Assembly (NCBI RefSeq): GCF_007752345.1 | Contig: NZ_CP036299.1 | Location: forward strand, 558,001-622,000 | Length of the DNA: 64,000 bases | Source: Planctopirus ephydatiae | GTDB taxonomy: Bacteria; Planctomycetota; Planctomycetia; Planctomycetales; Planctomycetaceae | Reading direction: 5' to 3' | Shown here: one piece after another, positions 52,495 through 61,743 of the stretch | Layout of the letters: each line of letters begins with the position of its first letter | Position numbering within the stretch: the stretch's first letter is position 1 | Notes under the pieces: generated by a model | What the model saw: only the letters and a program-made list of their open reading frames with translations | Databases searched by the model: none | What the model was told of the DNA's origin: nothing | Made by a program: the position numbers and the translations under genes

Positions 52495-53787
52495 TTACTT
52501 CTTTTTTGCAGGAGCGTCGTCTGTTGTCTCGTCTTTCGGCTCTTCCTTGACTGGTCCCAGCAATTTGGCGAGTTCATTGGTCAGATTCTCGCCGCGTGCT
52601 TCCAGAGAGATCACCTTGCCTTCGGCATTGATCAGAATGCAGGTGGGAATGCCACTGATGCCGTAGTAAGCAGCCTGTGGGCTGGACCAGCCACCGGGTG
52701 CCTCTTCAGTCCCCTCGTGAAAGAGAGTTATCCAGGGAACATTCTTCTCTTTAAGGAAGCCCATCAGATCTTCCTTGCTGTCATCGAGGCTCACCCCCAC
52801 AACTTCAAAGCCCTTATCGTGATAAGCCTCGTAAGCTTTCTTGAGGTTGGGCATTTCAGCAATGCAGGGGCCGCACCATGTCGCCCAGAAATCGACCAGC
52901 ACAACTTTCCCTTTCAGGCTGGCCAGATCAAAGGGCTTGCCATCGACAGTCGTCCCCTTCAGAACCATCGTATTGCCTGGCAGGTTGATGCGGCGGGCCA
53001 TCCCACGCACCTGTTCTGCCGCCTGCTTGATTTCTTTCTTATCCGCTTTGTCCAGCAGGTTAGCGAGATCACCGAGGAAATCTACAGCGGGGCCAGTTTC
53101 GGGCATCGATTCGAGCACCATCGCCAATTGCATCCCCATGCCAATACTCTCTTCGGAGTACTTGGTCGTCTCGATGGCTTTGAGAATATCGGCCGAGAGT
53201 GTGGCTCGTTCCTGAGCAGTCAATGTCGGTGCCGAGAGCACGCGTAACATGAGGAGCTGCTGATTCGCCAATTCCGAAATTTCTTTGCGAGTATCCGCCT
53301 TCAGTTTGGTCGCTGCAGCCAGGGCAGCTTCCTGAGCGCCATCAATCTGCGCGCTTGCTAACAAAGTGTGTGCCTGGAGATGCATTTCTGCCGCTTCGAC
53401 GGCTGTATCCAGCTCCACCTTAGGCATGGCCAGAACTTGCCCAGTCCCTTCGATAATCGTTTTTTGAACTCGAATGGCGTGTTCGATCGCCTGCTGACGA
53501 CTCTTGAGTCGCGGACGCTTCTGCTGCAGATCTTCGAGGAATTCGAGAATATCATCCGCCGATCCCTTGGGGATGGCATACAAGGCATCGCTGACTTCTT
53601 CCTGCTTCAGTGGGTCTTGCGGTGCAGGTTTTGCAGCGGCAGCAGGGGGGGCTCCGGCTTCCTGTGCCATGGCCGAAAACTGGCTGCCAGCCATCAGCGC
53701 GACGGCAAATACAAACTTCCCAGCCACCACTGGCCAGGTGCCGAAATTCGTGGACATCGACGGCTGGTGCGTTGAATTTTGTGTCAT
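52495..53787 (-). CDS. TlpA-family thioredoxin-like protein, exported (paralogue 2)
   Basis: About 430 residues with a signal (VAGKFVFAVALMAGSQFSAMAQE), a helical middle (about 60-280) and a C-terminal TlpA domain with VLVDFWATWCGPCIAEMPNL, FEVVGVSLDDSKEDLMGF and SGIPTCILINAEGKVISLEA. It shares layout and long near-identical stretches in the TlpA domain with the gene at 50801, so they arose by tandem duplication; each has its own terminator. The charged tail EEPKDETTDDAPAKKK is unique to this copy. Start codons at 53838 (rare codon), 53814, 53787 or 53757 are possible; none has a clear ribosome site. Confidence 0.9.
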   Translation of the reverse strand: MTQNSTHQPSMSTNFGTWPVVAGKFVFAVALMAGSQFSAMAQEAGAPPAAAAKPAPQDPLKQEEVSDALYAIPKGSADDILEFLEDLQQKRPRLKSRQQAIEHAIRVQKTIIEGTGQVLAMPKVELDTAVEAAEMHLQAHTLLASAQIDGAQEAALAAATKLKADTRKEISELANQQLLMLRVLSAPTLTAQERATLSADILKAIETTKYSEESIGMGMQLAMVLESMPETGPAVDFLGDLANLLDKADKKEIKQAAEQVRGMARRINLPGNTMVLKGTTVDGKPFDLASLKGKVVLVDFWATWCGPCIAEMPNLKKAYEAYHDKGFEVVGVSLDDSKEDLMGFLKEKNVPWITLFHEGTEEAPGGWSSPQAAYYGISGIPTCILINAEGKVISLEARGENLTNELAKLLGPVKEEPKDETTDDAPAKKK

Positions 53788-54208
53788 TGACCAGCGGATT
53801 CGGGATCGAAGCATGTGATGACTTTCAGGCTGTTCCATGAGTGATTGGCGGGCGTTCGTGCATCCTCGCCGAACGTTGCCGTGTGAATTGTCATCTTCAT
53901 GAACCAGAAATGCACCTCAATTCTGCGGGGAATTGCTCGATTTTCCTCACATTCCCCCTGGAATCTGCCCAGGGCATGAACGCCGATTTTCAAAGTCATC
54001 GAGTGACATGAGGGAATCTCTACAGGCCGGAATTCCAGGAAAAATTCGGGCAACCGCATCAACCACTCGCAAACAGTGGAAAACAAATCAACACTCGCTT
54101 GTGTCATGCTGGGGTGAGCAGGCAAGATATGTCGAATTGTCATTTTGTAGGTATTTCTTCTTCGTTTTTGCCGATCCCAGTTCAATTCTCTCGTTGAGTG
54201 TGTGGCCC
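53788..54208. other. Divergent promoter region between tlpA-like and DUF1080 genes
   Basis: No gene is supported. The open frames here are upstream extensions of the two flanking genes. Confidence 0.45.
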
Positions 54209-55861
54209 ATGATTAAGCATCCGTGGTTTCGGTCGTTGTCGATGCGCATTTTGGCGGCTGGTGTTCCCTTTTTTGTCAGCCAGATGTCGGCTCCCGCAGC
54301 TTATCAAATTCTCGCTGAGGATGTTCAGCCAGCATCGGCCATGAATCCGATGAACTCGGCTGCAGCCGGTCAGGAAACGAGTGCCAATCCACCCGTCGAA
54401 AAGCCTATGCCACCCCCACCGAATTCACCCGTGATGATGGTCGACGAAGTGGTTCCTCCAGCAGTTCCCAAAGAGACTCCCTCTTCGCCCATGCCCACTT
54501 CGCCCATGCCAGATAAAGCCGGCGCGCAAGCATCGGACGCAAAACAGCCGACAAAGCAGCCGGAGCCAAAACCAAAGAGCGCAGATCAACCTGCGGAACC
54601 CAAAAAAACTGAGCCAGCGAAGCAGCCAGCACCACCCAAACCGGCACCATCGAAGCCCGCGCCACCAAAGCCGGCTCCGACCAAGCCAGCCGCACCACCC
54701 AAACAAGTCGATAAACCCTTTCTGTCACCGACCGGCGTGGATCTGAAAAAAGGGGCGATTCGGGTAGAGGATGCCGGGCCCGATTTTGCTCTCCAGGGCG
54801 AATATATGGCCTGGGATTGGTCTGCAGAAAAAGGTTGGCACTGGTTGGGAATTCAAGTCGTTGCCACAGGAGATGGGACGTTTGAAGCCATCGCTTATCC
54901 CGGCGGATTACCCGGCAATGGAGTCGCTTCACGTGCCACCATGCCCATCGGAACTCCGCAAATCAAGGCCGATTCGGAGTTATTGCCAACGCTTTGGCAA
55001 GGGAGTGGCAAAGCCACACCGGAAGGTTTGATGATCACCTTTAATGAACCTTCCGAAGGACGAAAATTCGTCACGAAAGATGGGCAGACCGGCCAACTCT
55101 TCAGAGGTGACGGTGCCTTGATTTCCCAGGCCGTCAAGTGGTCGCGAAAGAGCCAGCGTGAGGGAGCACGACCACCAGCCAATGCCGTGATACTGTTTGA
55201 TGGGACAGACAACGGCCAGTTGAAAAACTTGAAAATTTCGCCCGAAGGTCTCATGCAGATTGGTTCCGAAACCAAAGGGGCTTGGCAGAACTTCCATTTT
55301 CATGCCGAGTTCAAGACCCCCTTTATGCCGTTCGCTAAAGGTCAGGCACGGGCCAACAGCGGCTTTTATCTGCAGAAACGCTATGAGGTGCAGGTACTGG
55401 ATTCGTTTGGGCTGATTCCGCAGTTCAACGATGCCGCTGCCATCTATCGCAACAAAATGCCCGACTTGAACATGTCGTTTCCGCCACTTTCCTGGCAGAC
55501 CTATGACATCCAGTTCCAGGCACCCCTGTTCGACGAACAGGGAACCAAAATTCAGAATGGGCGACTGACAGTCTGGCACAACGGCATCGTGGTCCAGAAT
55601 CACGTTTCATTGGAAAACAAAACCGGGGGTGGCAGCAAAGAAGGGCCTGAAGCGCTGCCGATTCTGTTCCAGAATCACGGAAATCCTGTTGAATTCCGCA
55701 ATCTCTGGTTAGCGGAACTGTCACCCCAGGTGCTACTGGCCAGCACAACTCAGCCAGTGCCCGCATGTTTACCAGTCGTTGCCACGCCCCACGCCTGTGT
55801 TTCGACCACGCCCTGTTGTCCTCCCGCAAAACATCGTCGTCCGGCACGCTGCCGAAGATAA
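54209..55861 (+). CDS. Exported DUF1080 (3-keto-disaccharide hydrolase-like) protein with Pro-rich linker
   Basis: 550 residues. Signal peptide about 8-25 (MRILAAGVPFFVSQMSAPAA), then a disordered Pro/Lys-rich linker (about 60-170) whose core repeats KPAPPKPAPSKPAPPKPAPT. A beta-sandwich region and the DUF1080 domain follow (about 325-500: NAVILFDGTDNGQLKNLK, FHFHAEFKTPFMP, NSGFYLQKRYEVQVLDSFG, WQTYDIQFQAPLFD, VWHNGIVVQNHVSL). Some DUF1080 proteins hydrolyse 3-keto-sugars; activity here is untested. The Cys/Pro-rich tail (CVSTTPCCPPAKHRRPARC) is odd. The ATG at 54209 is chosen; the frame is open 92 codons further up without homology-like text. Confidence 0.9.
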   Translation: MIKHPWFRSLSMRILAAGVPFFVSQMSAPAAYQILAEDVQPASAMNPMNSAAAGQETSANPPVEKPMPPPPNSPVMMVDEVVPPAVPKETPSSPMPTSPMPDKAGAQASDAKQPTKQPEPKPKSADQPAEPKKTEPAKQPAPPKPAPSKPAPPKPAPTKPAAPPKQVDKPFLSPTGVDLKKGAIRVEDAGPDFALQGEYMAWDWSAEKGWHWLGIQVVATGDGTFEAIAYPGGLPGNGVASRATMPIGTPQIKADSELLPTLWQGSGKATPEGLMITFNEPSEGRKFVTKDGQTGQLFRGDGALISQAVKWSRKSQREGARPPANAVILFDGTDNGQLKNLKISPEGLMQIGSETKGAWQNFHFHAEFKTPFMPFAKGQARANSGFYLQKRYEVQVLDSFGLIPQFNDAAAIYRNKMPDLNMSFPPLSWQTYDIQFQAPLFDEQGTKIQNGRLTVWHNGIVVQNHVSLENKTGGGSKEGPEALPILFQNHGNPVEFRNLWLAELSPQVLLASTTQPVPACLPVVATPHACVSTTPCCPPAKHRRPARCRR

Positions 55862-56093
55862 CCTGTTGTTGGTAAACATGTTGTGGTGGATGGCGTAAAT
55901 GTCAGTGTCAGCGGAATCATGGACCCTCTTTCCACGATTCAGCCAAGACAATGCTGACAAGTGCGATACTCTCCCCTGAACTGAGGGTTAAAACAGTGCG
56001 TAGGCACATCGCGAACCTGCGGTGCTACGCATGATTTTTCCTGAATCACTGCCATGGGCAGCCTGGAGCAAGCCAATGCCCGGTTCCACCACA

Positions 56094-57140
56094 ATGACCA
56101 GAGTTGCTGAAAACGGCCTTCGATGGGGCTGCTGTCTATTGTTTGTGGCCTCGTTTTCCTGGGGAAATATCGCTGCGGCACAGGAGGGCGAAGACCGCTC
56201 GGCTCGGTTCTGGGGCATGATGGATCGCGATGGCGATGGTGTGCTCTCCGGCGAGGAACTCGATCGCGTGCCTGGCTTTTTGCGAGGCCGCCTCGAAGAA
56301 AGTGGCGTTGATCTATCGCGCCCTGTCAGTCGGGAAGACTTCTCCGGAGTCATGGATCAACTGCGTCGGCAACGCGAAGAATCGGGTGGTGGATTCGGTG
56401 GTGGCCCTCCAGGTGGATTCGGCGGTGGCCCGCCTGGCGGATTTGGCGGCGGCCCACCAGGTGGTTTTGGTGGTGAAGGCTTTGGTAGCCGTGGCAGTCG
56501 CGGCGGTGATGATCGAAGTGAAGGCGGTCGCGACAGAGATCGCGGAAGTGACCGGGGCAAAAAAACGGAAGTTCCCAAGTACGATTTTCCCCGCACGTTG
56601 CCTGATGATTACAAACCCCTTGATCTGGATGCAGACAATCAGATTTCGTTTGCTGAGTGGCCACGCTCCCGCAGAACAGATTTCGCTTCCTATGACCATA
56701 ACGGCGATGGGTACATCACTCCCGCAGAGATTCGGCTACCCGCCTTTGTAACGAAAACTGCAGACGAAATTGTCAGCGAAGCCATGGCTGCACGAATCAT
56801 TGGTGGCACAATGAGCGGATCAACTGTAGCGAGCAATCTCTCGGCCACATCGGCAAGTTCAGGAGCGACACCCGGAAGTGAGGGGCGCGACCGTGGTTCT
56901 CGTGATCGAGGCGGACGAGGAGGCCCTCCTCAGGCCGGAAGTTCGTCAGGTGAAGACGCCATTACCGTCGAAGCCAAAGGGTATTTCGACAGGCTCGACA
57001 CCAACCGGAATGGTTCCGTCGATCCCGATGAGTGGAGTGTAAGTAGACGACTGAAGCCACTGTTTGAAAAAGTTGGGGCTGACCTCACAAAATCACTGAC
57101 TCTCGAAGAGTTCACTGTCAGTTATCGCAAGACCAAGTAG
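56094..57140 (+). CDS. Exported EF-hand protein with Gly-rich repeats
   Basis: 348 residues. Signal peptide about 10-28 (WGCCLLFVASFSWGNIAAAQ). Four EF-hand-type loops: DRDGDGVLSGEEL (from 44), DLDADNQISFAEW (177), DHNGDGYITPAEI (201), DTNRNGSVDPDEW (302). Between the first and second is a Gly/Pro stretch of repeated GGFGGGPP units (about 99-127, DNA 56389-56475) followed by Arg/Asp/Gly-rich low complexity. It probably binds calcium outside the cytoplasm; a partner is unknown. The frame begins at 56022; of the ATGs at 56031, 56076 and 56094 the last gives the cleanest signal peptide. Confidence 0.85.
   Translation: MTRVAENGLRWGCCLLFVASFSWGNIAAAQEGEDRSARFWGMMDRDGDGVLSGEELDRVPGFLRGRLEESGVDLSRPVSREDFSGVMDQLRRQREESGGGFGGGPPGGFGGGPPGGFGGGPPGGFGGEGFGSRGSRGGDDRSEGGRDRDRGSDRGKKTEVPKYDFPRTLPDDYKPLDLDADNQISFAEWPRSRRTDFASYDHNGDGYITPAEIRLPAFVTKTADEIVSEAMAARIIGGTMSGSTVASNLSATSASSGATPGSEGRDRGSRDRGGRGGPPQAGSSSGEDAITVEAKGYFDRLDTNRNGSVDPDEWSVSRRLKPLFEKVGADLTKSLTLEEFTVSYRKTK
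56389..56475 (+). repeat. Tandem 24-bp repeat (GGFGGGPP) inside the EF-hand gene
   Basis: About three and a half units of a 24-bp motif around GGTGGATTCGGCGGTGGCCC, in frame. Likely to vary in copy number. Confidence 0.8.
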
Positions 57141-57213
57141 TCGATAGAGCACGTCGCTTGGTCACTGCGACCGCGCGATTGAGTTCTGCCAGAGATTCAT
57201 TCAGAGGCTCGTC

Positions 57214-57750
57214 ATGCCCACACCTCTCGAACAGGCAGCAGCCAGGCTGGCGGGCAAACTAGCCGATAGCAAACAGAGGTTAATCCTTGCCGAGAGCTGT
57301 ACGGCTGGATTGGTCAGCGCCACCTTGGCACAGACTCCCGGCATCAGTACCTGGCTCTGTGGATCTGCCGTCGTCTATCAGGAACAGACCAAAACCACTT
57401 GGCTGGGAGTTTCTCCATCAACTTTGGCCCAGTACACCGCCATCAGTCGTGAAGTGGCTCAAGAGATGGCGACTGGTGTGCTGCAGTTGACCCCTCAGGC
57501 AGATATCGCTGCCGCCATTACAGGTCATCTGGGGCCCCATGCACCGATCCCACAGGATGGTGAAGTCCATGCAGCGATCGTTTTTCGAGACACAACTCAT
57601 TTACTGAAAAGCACTTACTGGCATTTGCCCTCTCAAGTTCCTGCGGAGAATTCCGAAACACTACGCGTCTGGCGGCAACACGAAGTCGCACGCCTGTTCC
57701 TCGAATTTGTGACAGAACAGATCCTTGGCCCCAGCCAGAATCTCCAATAA
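57214..57750 (+). CDS. CinA C-terminal domain protein (nicotinamide-nucleotide amidase, PncC-like)
   Basis: A 178-residue stand-alone CinA domain. It shows RLILAESCTAGLVSATLAQ, PGISTWLCGSAVVYQEQTKT, the segment AISREVAQEMATGVLQLTPQ and AAITGHLGPHAP (usual AVTGIAGPxGG, here with a different Gly turn). PncC deamidates NMN in NAD salvage; the conserved Ser/Thr in AESCTAG is present, so activity is plausible, but the altered ITGHLGP loop is worth noting. Cytoplasmic. ATG 57214. The sulfatase follows after 117 bp. Confidence 0.9.
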   Translation: MPTPLEQAAARLAGKLADSKQRLILAESCTAGLVSATLAQTPGISTWLCGSAVVYQEQTKTTWLGVSPSTLAQYTAISREVAQEMATGVLQLTPQADIAAAITGHLGPHAPIPQDGEVHAAIVFRDTTHLLKSTYWHLPSQVPAENSETLRVWRQHEVARLFLEFVTEQILGPSQNLQ

Positions 57751-57867
57751 AATAAGTGACTATCAAAATGGTGATAGATAATCTCCTGGCCAGGTAAACA
57801 TGTTTTTGAGTCAGGCGGCCAGCCTGTCATCTGTTGGTTGTCTCTGAATTCTCAGAAGGTAGGCATT

Positions 57868-59280
57868 ATGGTTTGGCGTCACAGCGTCCATTTCTCTTCG
57901 ATCTGTCTCGTGGGGATCTGTCTGGTGGGGATCTCGTCGATTTCCGATTGGGCACAAGGTGCTGAGCAAACTCAGACCACCGGGAAGCCGAATGTCATCA
58001 TCTTCTACGCGGATGACCTCGGATGGGGGGAAACCGGGATTCAGGGGAATCCGCAGATCCCCACGCCACACATCGACTCACTCGCTAAAAATGGGATACG
58101 GTGCACTCAAGGTTATGTCGCAGCGACCTACTGCAGTCCTTCCCGAGCCGGCTTGTTGACCGGCCGCTATCCCACCCGCTTCGGGCATGAGTTCAATCGT
58201 ATTGCCAATGTCTCCGGCCTCGATCTTCAGGAAACAACTCTGGCTGATCGCCTGCATAACTTAGGCTACAAAACAGCCTGTGTCGGCAAATGGCACCTCG
58301 GAGACGGCCCCGAGTATCGACCCACAAAACGAGGTTTTGACGAGTTCTTTGGCACACTCGCGAACACCCCGTTTTTTCATCCCACAAAGTTTGTCGATTC
58401 CCGAGTCTCGAATGATGTCGCAGAAGTCTCCGACGAAAACTTTTACACCACAGACGAATACGCCAAACGCTCGGTGGAGTGGATTGAACAGCAACAGCAG
58501 TCACCATGGTTTTTGTATCTTCCATTCAATGCACAGCATGCTCCACTGCAGGCTCCCCAGAAGTACCTTGATCGCTTTGAATCGATCACAGATCCCAAGC
58601 GTAAACTCTTCGCAGCCATGATGTCCGCCATGGATGACGCCATTGGTCAGGTACTGGGCAAGGTGCGAGAACTGGGGCAGGAAGAAAACACTCTGGTCTT
58701 CTTCATCGCAGACAATGGGGGCCCGACTCAGGGCACGACATCTCAGAATGGGCCTTTGCGAGGCTTCAAAATGACCACCTTCGAAGGGGGCACACGCGTG
58801 CCGTTCCTCGTTCAATGGAAAGGTAAGCTCCCTGCCGGAAAAACTTACAACAATCCCGTCATCAACCTGGATGTTCTGCCGACCGTGCTGACCGCAGCAG
58901 GGAGCAAAATCGATCCCGCCTGGAAGCTGGATGGCGTCGATCTGGTGCCTTATTTCACAGGTTCGATCGCAAACAAGCCCCACGAAACCTTGTACTGGCG
59001 ATTTGGTGAGCAATGGGCTGTTCGCCATGGTGATTGGAAGCTGGTAGTCGCCCGCGGTGGCAGTGGACAACCCGAACTCTACGATCTGGCCAGCGATATT
59101 GCCGAGTCGAAAAATCTCGCTGCAGAAAACCCGGCCAAGGTCAAAGAATTGCAGGCTCTATGGGATCAATGGAGTCACGAACAGGCCGCTCCCAAAGTTA
59201 TTGACCAGCCCAACAACGCCAAGAAGGCTGGAAACAAAAAAGGAGCCAAGAAGAAAGCCGCAACCGGTTCCGCCACCTAG
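57868..59280 (+). CDS. Type I sulfatase (formylglycine-dependent), exported
   Basis: 470 residues. Signal peptide about 8-31 (SICLVGICLVGISSISDWAQG). VIIFYADDLGWGETGIQGN forms the metal site. YCSPSRAGLLTGRYPTRFG has C-x-P-x-R with Cys89 to be converted to formylglycine. VGKWHLGDGPEYRPTKRGF, FFIADNGGPTQGTTSQNGPL and FEGGTRVPFLVQWKGKLP complete the family pattern. A Lys/Ala-rich tail ends the protein. Substrate unknown; it is a different subfamily from the sulfatase at 12741. The ATG at 57868 with AGAAGGTAGGC upstream is preferred over the TTG at 57838. Confidence 0.95.
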   Translation: MVWRHSVHFSSICLVGICLVGISSISDWAQGAEQTQTTGKPNVIIFYADDLGWGETGIQGNPQIPTPHIDSLAKNGIRCTQGYVAATYCSPSRAGLLTGRYPTRFGHEFNRIANVSGLDLQETTLADRLHNLGYKTACVGKWHLGDGPEYRPTKRGFDEFFGTLANTPFFHPTKFVDSRVSNDVAEVSDENFYTTDEYAKRSVEWIEQQQQSPWFLYLPFNAQHAPLQAPQKYLDRFESITDPKRKLFAAMMSAMDDAIGQVLGKVRELGQEENTLVFFIADNGGPTQGTTSQNGPLRGFKMTTFEGGTRVPFLVQWKGKLPAGKTYNNPVINLDVLPTVLTAAGSKIDPAWKLDGVDLVPYFTGSIANKPHETLYWRFGEQWAVRHGDWKLVVARGGSGQPELYDLASDIAESKNLAAENPAKVKELQALWDQWSHEQAAPKVIDQPNNAKKAGNKKGAKKKAATGSAT

Positions 59281-59305
59281 CACCGTTTTGCAAAAAAGGT
59301 ACAGC

Positions 59306-59340
59306 TATGTGCCATGTTTGCAGCTCTGGGCAAGCATGTT
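59306..59340 (+). repeat. Intergenic inverted repeat, family B copy 2
   Basis: GTGCCATGTTTGCAGC at the left and GGCAAGCATG at the right, arms CATGTTTGC (59313-59321) and GCAAGCATG (59330-59338). It resembles the element at 7689-7733 but with a shorter loop; it lies between two convergent genes, as copy 1 does. Confidence 0.55.
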
Positions 59341-59420
59341 GTCGCAACCAACAATGCGCTGTTGTTTACAGGGAAACGTACGAGTACAGCTTTCCACAAA
59401 CCATCAGCCCGTGGAAAAGC

Positions 59421-60248
59421 TCACGACTCTGAGGGCATTGAAAGGATCATGCCCCAGAGCCCCAGGGCAGGAACCAGGCGCGCTCGTGGGAATTCACCCG
59501 CCAGAATTCCTGCACTTCCCCCCGTCAGCAGCAGGACGGGGGGCTGAGTGTGGGCCGATAATCGAGTCGAAATTTCGCGAATCGCTCCCACATGCCCCCA
59601 GAAGAGTCCGCTCGACATGGCAGCACGGGTATTCCGGCCAATCACATGAGGATGAGGAGCACTCAGTTCCTGCCGGCCGATCAGTGGAAGTAACGCTGTG
59701 TACTGATGCAGAGCGCGAGCCCCCAGTTCAATCCCGGGAAGTATCGCACCTCCACAGAACCGGCCTGTCGAATCGACCCAGTCAATGGTGGTCGCTGTTC
59801 CTGCATCGACCAGTATGGCTGGTTGATCGGGTAAGCGAATCGTGTTCCCCGCAACTGCGTTGAAAAGTCGATCCAGACCCACACGTTCCGGGGCATCGAC
59901 ATCAATGACGATCGGCAAATCCAGGCCACTCCTCAGCACGTGGGGGCGTGGCCAGAAGCTCTGTTCCGCTGCATCATCAGAACTCATGGCAACTTCTGGC
60001 CAGGCAGCCAGCAAACAATCGAGTGCTCTTGGATTGGATCCACCAGCAATCGATTGCAGCTTATTGGCACCCGAGGCCAAAGCCCTCCGGCACCATTGTT
60101 TCAGGATCTCGACCGGCAGGGGAGATTGCAGATCGAGCGCCAGAAATTCGATCGGCTCTTCGAATTGAGCATGGCTTTGATCGCGAAAGAGGCCAAATTT
60201 TACCCGGCTGTTTCCCGAATCAATCGCCAGAGACCAGGTCTGCGTCAT
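59421..60248 (-). CDS. coaX: Type III pantothenate kinase
   Basis: A 275-residue kinase that phosphorylates pantothenate in the first step of CoA synthesis. Family motifs: SLAIDSGNSRVKFGLF (ATP-binding phosphate 1 with Asp), ERVGLDRLFNAVAGN (usual GxDR), AILVDAGTATTIDWVD (phosphate 2) and GGAILPGIELGARALHQYTA. The usual length is about 255. The ASN ribose/adenosine end is VLLLTGGSAGILAGEFP. ATG 60248 starts a clean N-terminus; the frame opens at 60359. It diverges from the DUF3467 gene. Confidence 0.92.
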   Translation of the reverse strand: MTQTWSLAIDSGNSRVKFGLFRDQSHAQFEEPIEFLALDLQSPLPVEILKQWCRRALASGANKLQSIAGGSNPRALDCLLAAWPEVAMSSDDAAEQSFWPRPHVLRSGLDLPIVIDVDAPERVGLDRLFNAVAGNTIRLPDQPAILVDAGTATTIDWVDSTGRFCGGAILPGIELGARALHQYTALLPLIGRQELSAPHPHVIGRNTRAAMSSGLFWGHVGAIREISTRLSAHTQPPVLLLTGGSAGILAGEFPRARLVPALGLWGMILSMPSES

Positions 60249-60409
60249 AACAAATTCTCGAACGATCTTTCGTAGAAACAGAATTGACCCACATCGGGAA
60301 TCGTCGGATGATCTGGGCAGACTCGAATGATTCACACTTGAGCTTGTCTCGTGAAACAAACGTGTGAATTAAGGATAGTTGTTTGCTTGCCTGCAAGGAA
60401 GGATGCCTC

Positions 60410-60760
60410 ATGGCCGATGCACAATCTGCGACTGGTTCGAATGGAAACAGCACTCTGAACGTGGCACAGCCGCAAATTCAGGAACCTGCCGATCTCAAAC
60501 CGCTGTACTCAAATTTCGCGCGTGTCGCGGGGACACCCGAGGAAGTTGTCGTCGATTTCGGGCTGGATCCCATGCCGTTTTCAAATACGGCTCGTCAGAT
60601 CAAGATTTCCGAGCGAGTCGTCATGAACTACTACACCGCCAAGCGGCTGTGGGCAGCTTTGGGAGCCTCACTGCAGCGATTCGAGCAGGCTTTTGGCCCA
60701 CTGGAAATTGATGTTTCCAAACGTGCCAAGCAGCTTCCAGAAACCAATCGAAATAGCTGA
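60410..60760 (+). CDS. DUF3467 domain protein
   Basis: A 116-residue soluble protein. After a polar start it matches DUF3467: YSNFARVAGTPEEVVVDFG, then RQIKISERVVMNYYTAKRLW and ALGASLQRFEQAFGPLEID. The function of the family is unknown. AAGGAAGG at 60395-60402 is a strong ribosome site for ATG 60410; the frame opens nine codons earlier. It is followed by a strong terminator, so it is monocistronic. Confidence 0.88.
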   Translation: MADAQSATGSNGNSTLNVAQPQIQEPADLKPLYSNFARVAGTPEEVVVDFGLDPMPFSNTARQIKISERVVMNYYTAKRLWAALGASLQRFEQAFGPLEIDVSKRAKQLPETNRNS

Positions 60761-60820
60761 TCCATCGTAGGAAATCACAAAATAAACCTCAGCATAGCCA
60801 ACAAACGGCTTGTTACAGTT

Positions 60821-60870
60821 CCTCTCCTGCACGGGTTCTACTTCTGAACTCGACAGGAGAGGTTTGTTTT
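60821..60870 (+). terminator. Intrinsic terminator of the DUF3467 gene
   Basis: CCTCTCCTG (60821-60829) pairs with CAGGAGAGG (60854-60862), with an inner GGGTTC/GAACTC pairing, followed by TTTGTTTT (60863-60870). Confidence 0.9.
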
Positions 60871-60924
60871 CAATGATCGAATCGTTCGAAATCTCAACCA
60901 GCGTTCCTGATCGAGTACGTTCCG

Positions 60925-61371
60925 ATGACCCCCAATTTATCACCCCTGCAGGCTCTGGAATTGTGGAAAAGCTACATGCAGGCTTTGAAAAAGCTCTCTG
61001 CTGATCAGGCACAACTCATCGAGCAGGAAAACTACGCCGATCTCATCGCTTTATTAACTCACAAACAGCAACTGCTCGATTCCATGGCCGAACACCGCAA
61101 GGCTTATCGCGATGTCTGGGAATTGATTCGCACCCAGGGCCAATCACTCCCAACCACAGCTCAAGAACTCTTCTCAACCCGTATTCGAGAGATCACCACG
61201 CTCACCGAAGAGCTGCTGGCCGTAGAATCCAAGGCTTCCACAGCACTTTCTGCCCGCAAAAATGAGGTGCAAGCAGCACTTTCTGCCGCTTCTTCTGCTC
61301 AGGCAGCGGCCTCCGCCTACGATTCTGCAAATTTTGCGGAAAATAGGGCTCGCGTCGTTTGGGAAAGTTAG
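60925..61371 (+). CDS. FlgN-like flagellar export chaperone (probable)
   Basis: 148 residues, nearly all helical: ALELWKSYMQALKKLSADQA, LIEQENYADLIALLTHKQQL, ELFSTRIREITTLTEELLAV and an Ala-rich C-terminal amphipathic helix. This is the size and three-helix layout of FlgN, the chaperone for hook-filament junction proteins FlgK/FlgL. The location just before a flagellar gene cluster supports it. Sequence similarity is too low to be sure; FliT-like or another coiled-coil protein is possible. Confidence 0.55.
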   Translation: MTPNLSPLQALELWKSYMQALKKLSADQAQLIEQENYADLIALLTHKQQLLDSMAEHRKAYRDVWELIRTQGQSLPTTAQELFSTRIREITTLTEELLAVESKASTALSARKNEVQAALSAASSAQAAASAYDSANFAENRARVVWES

Positions 61372-61743
61372 TTACATACCACGCACCGCTGACGTTCATG
61401 TCAGTTTCGCCTCACAAAAAACCTGCCTTGCTCCCCTCTCCAAGTTTTCAGTAGTCCTTTCGCATCGCCTCGAAATTCAGCCACTGGCCATGCTGCTCAA
61501 TCGAGCTGTGATCAATGGATGAATCGCTCAAAAACCTTCTCGCCTAGTGAATCTGCTTCTGCATCCTTTCGCTGAAACTCCCACGACCTTTTCGATTTTC
61601 CCGTCTTTGTATTCACCTCGCTAGACAGTCAGGCTGAGACCTTTCAGTGCTCACTGTTGATCGATAAAGGCTCTTCCCGAGCCTGCCTTTCCCCTCCTGC
61701 CGTTTAATTCCCGCCCCCCCTCCCTCCTGTCGAAGATCACTGT
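61372..61743. other. Gap before the regulator gene
   Basis: No gene or -24/-12 site with GG-N10-GC spacing is seen on the plus strand. The last 60 bp are C-rich (polypyrimidine), which may impair a normal ribosome site for 61744. Confidence 0.45.
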
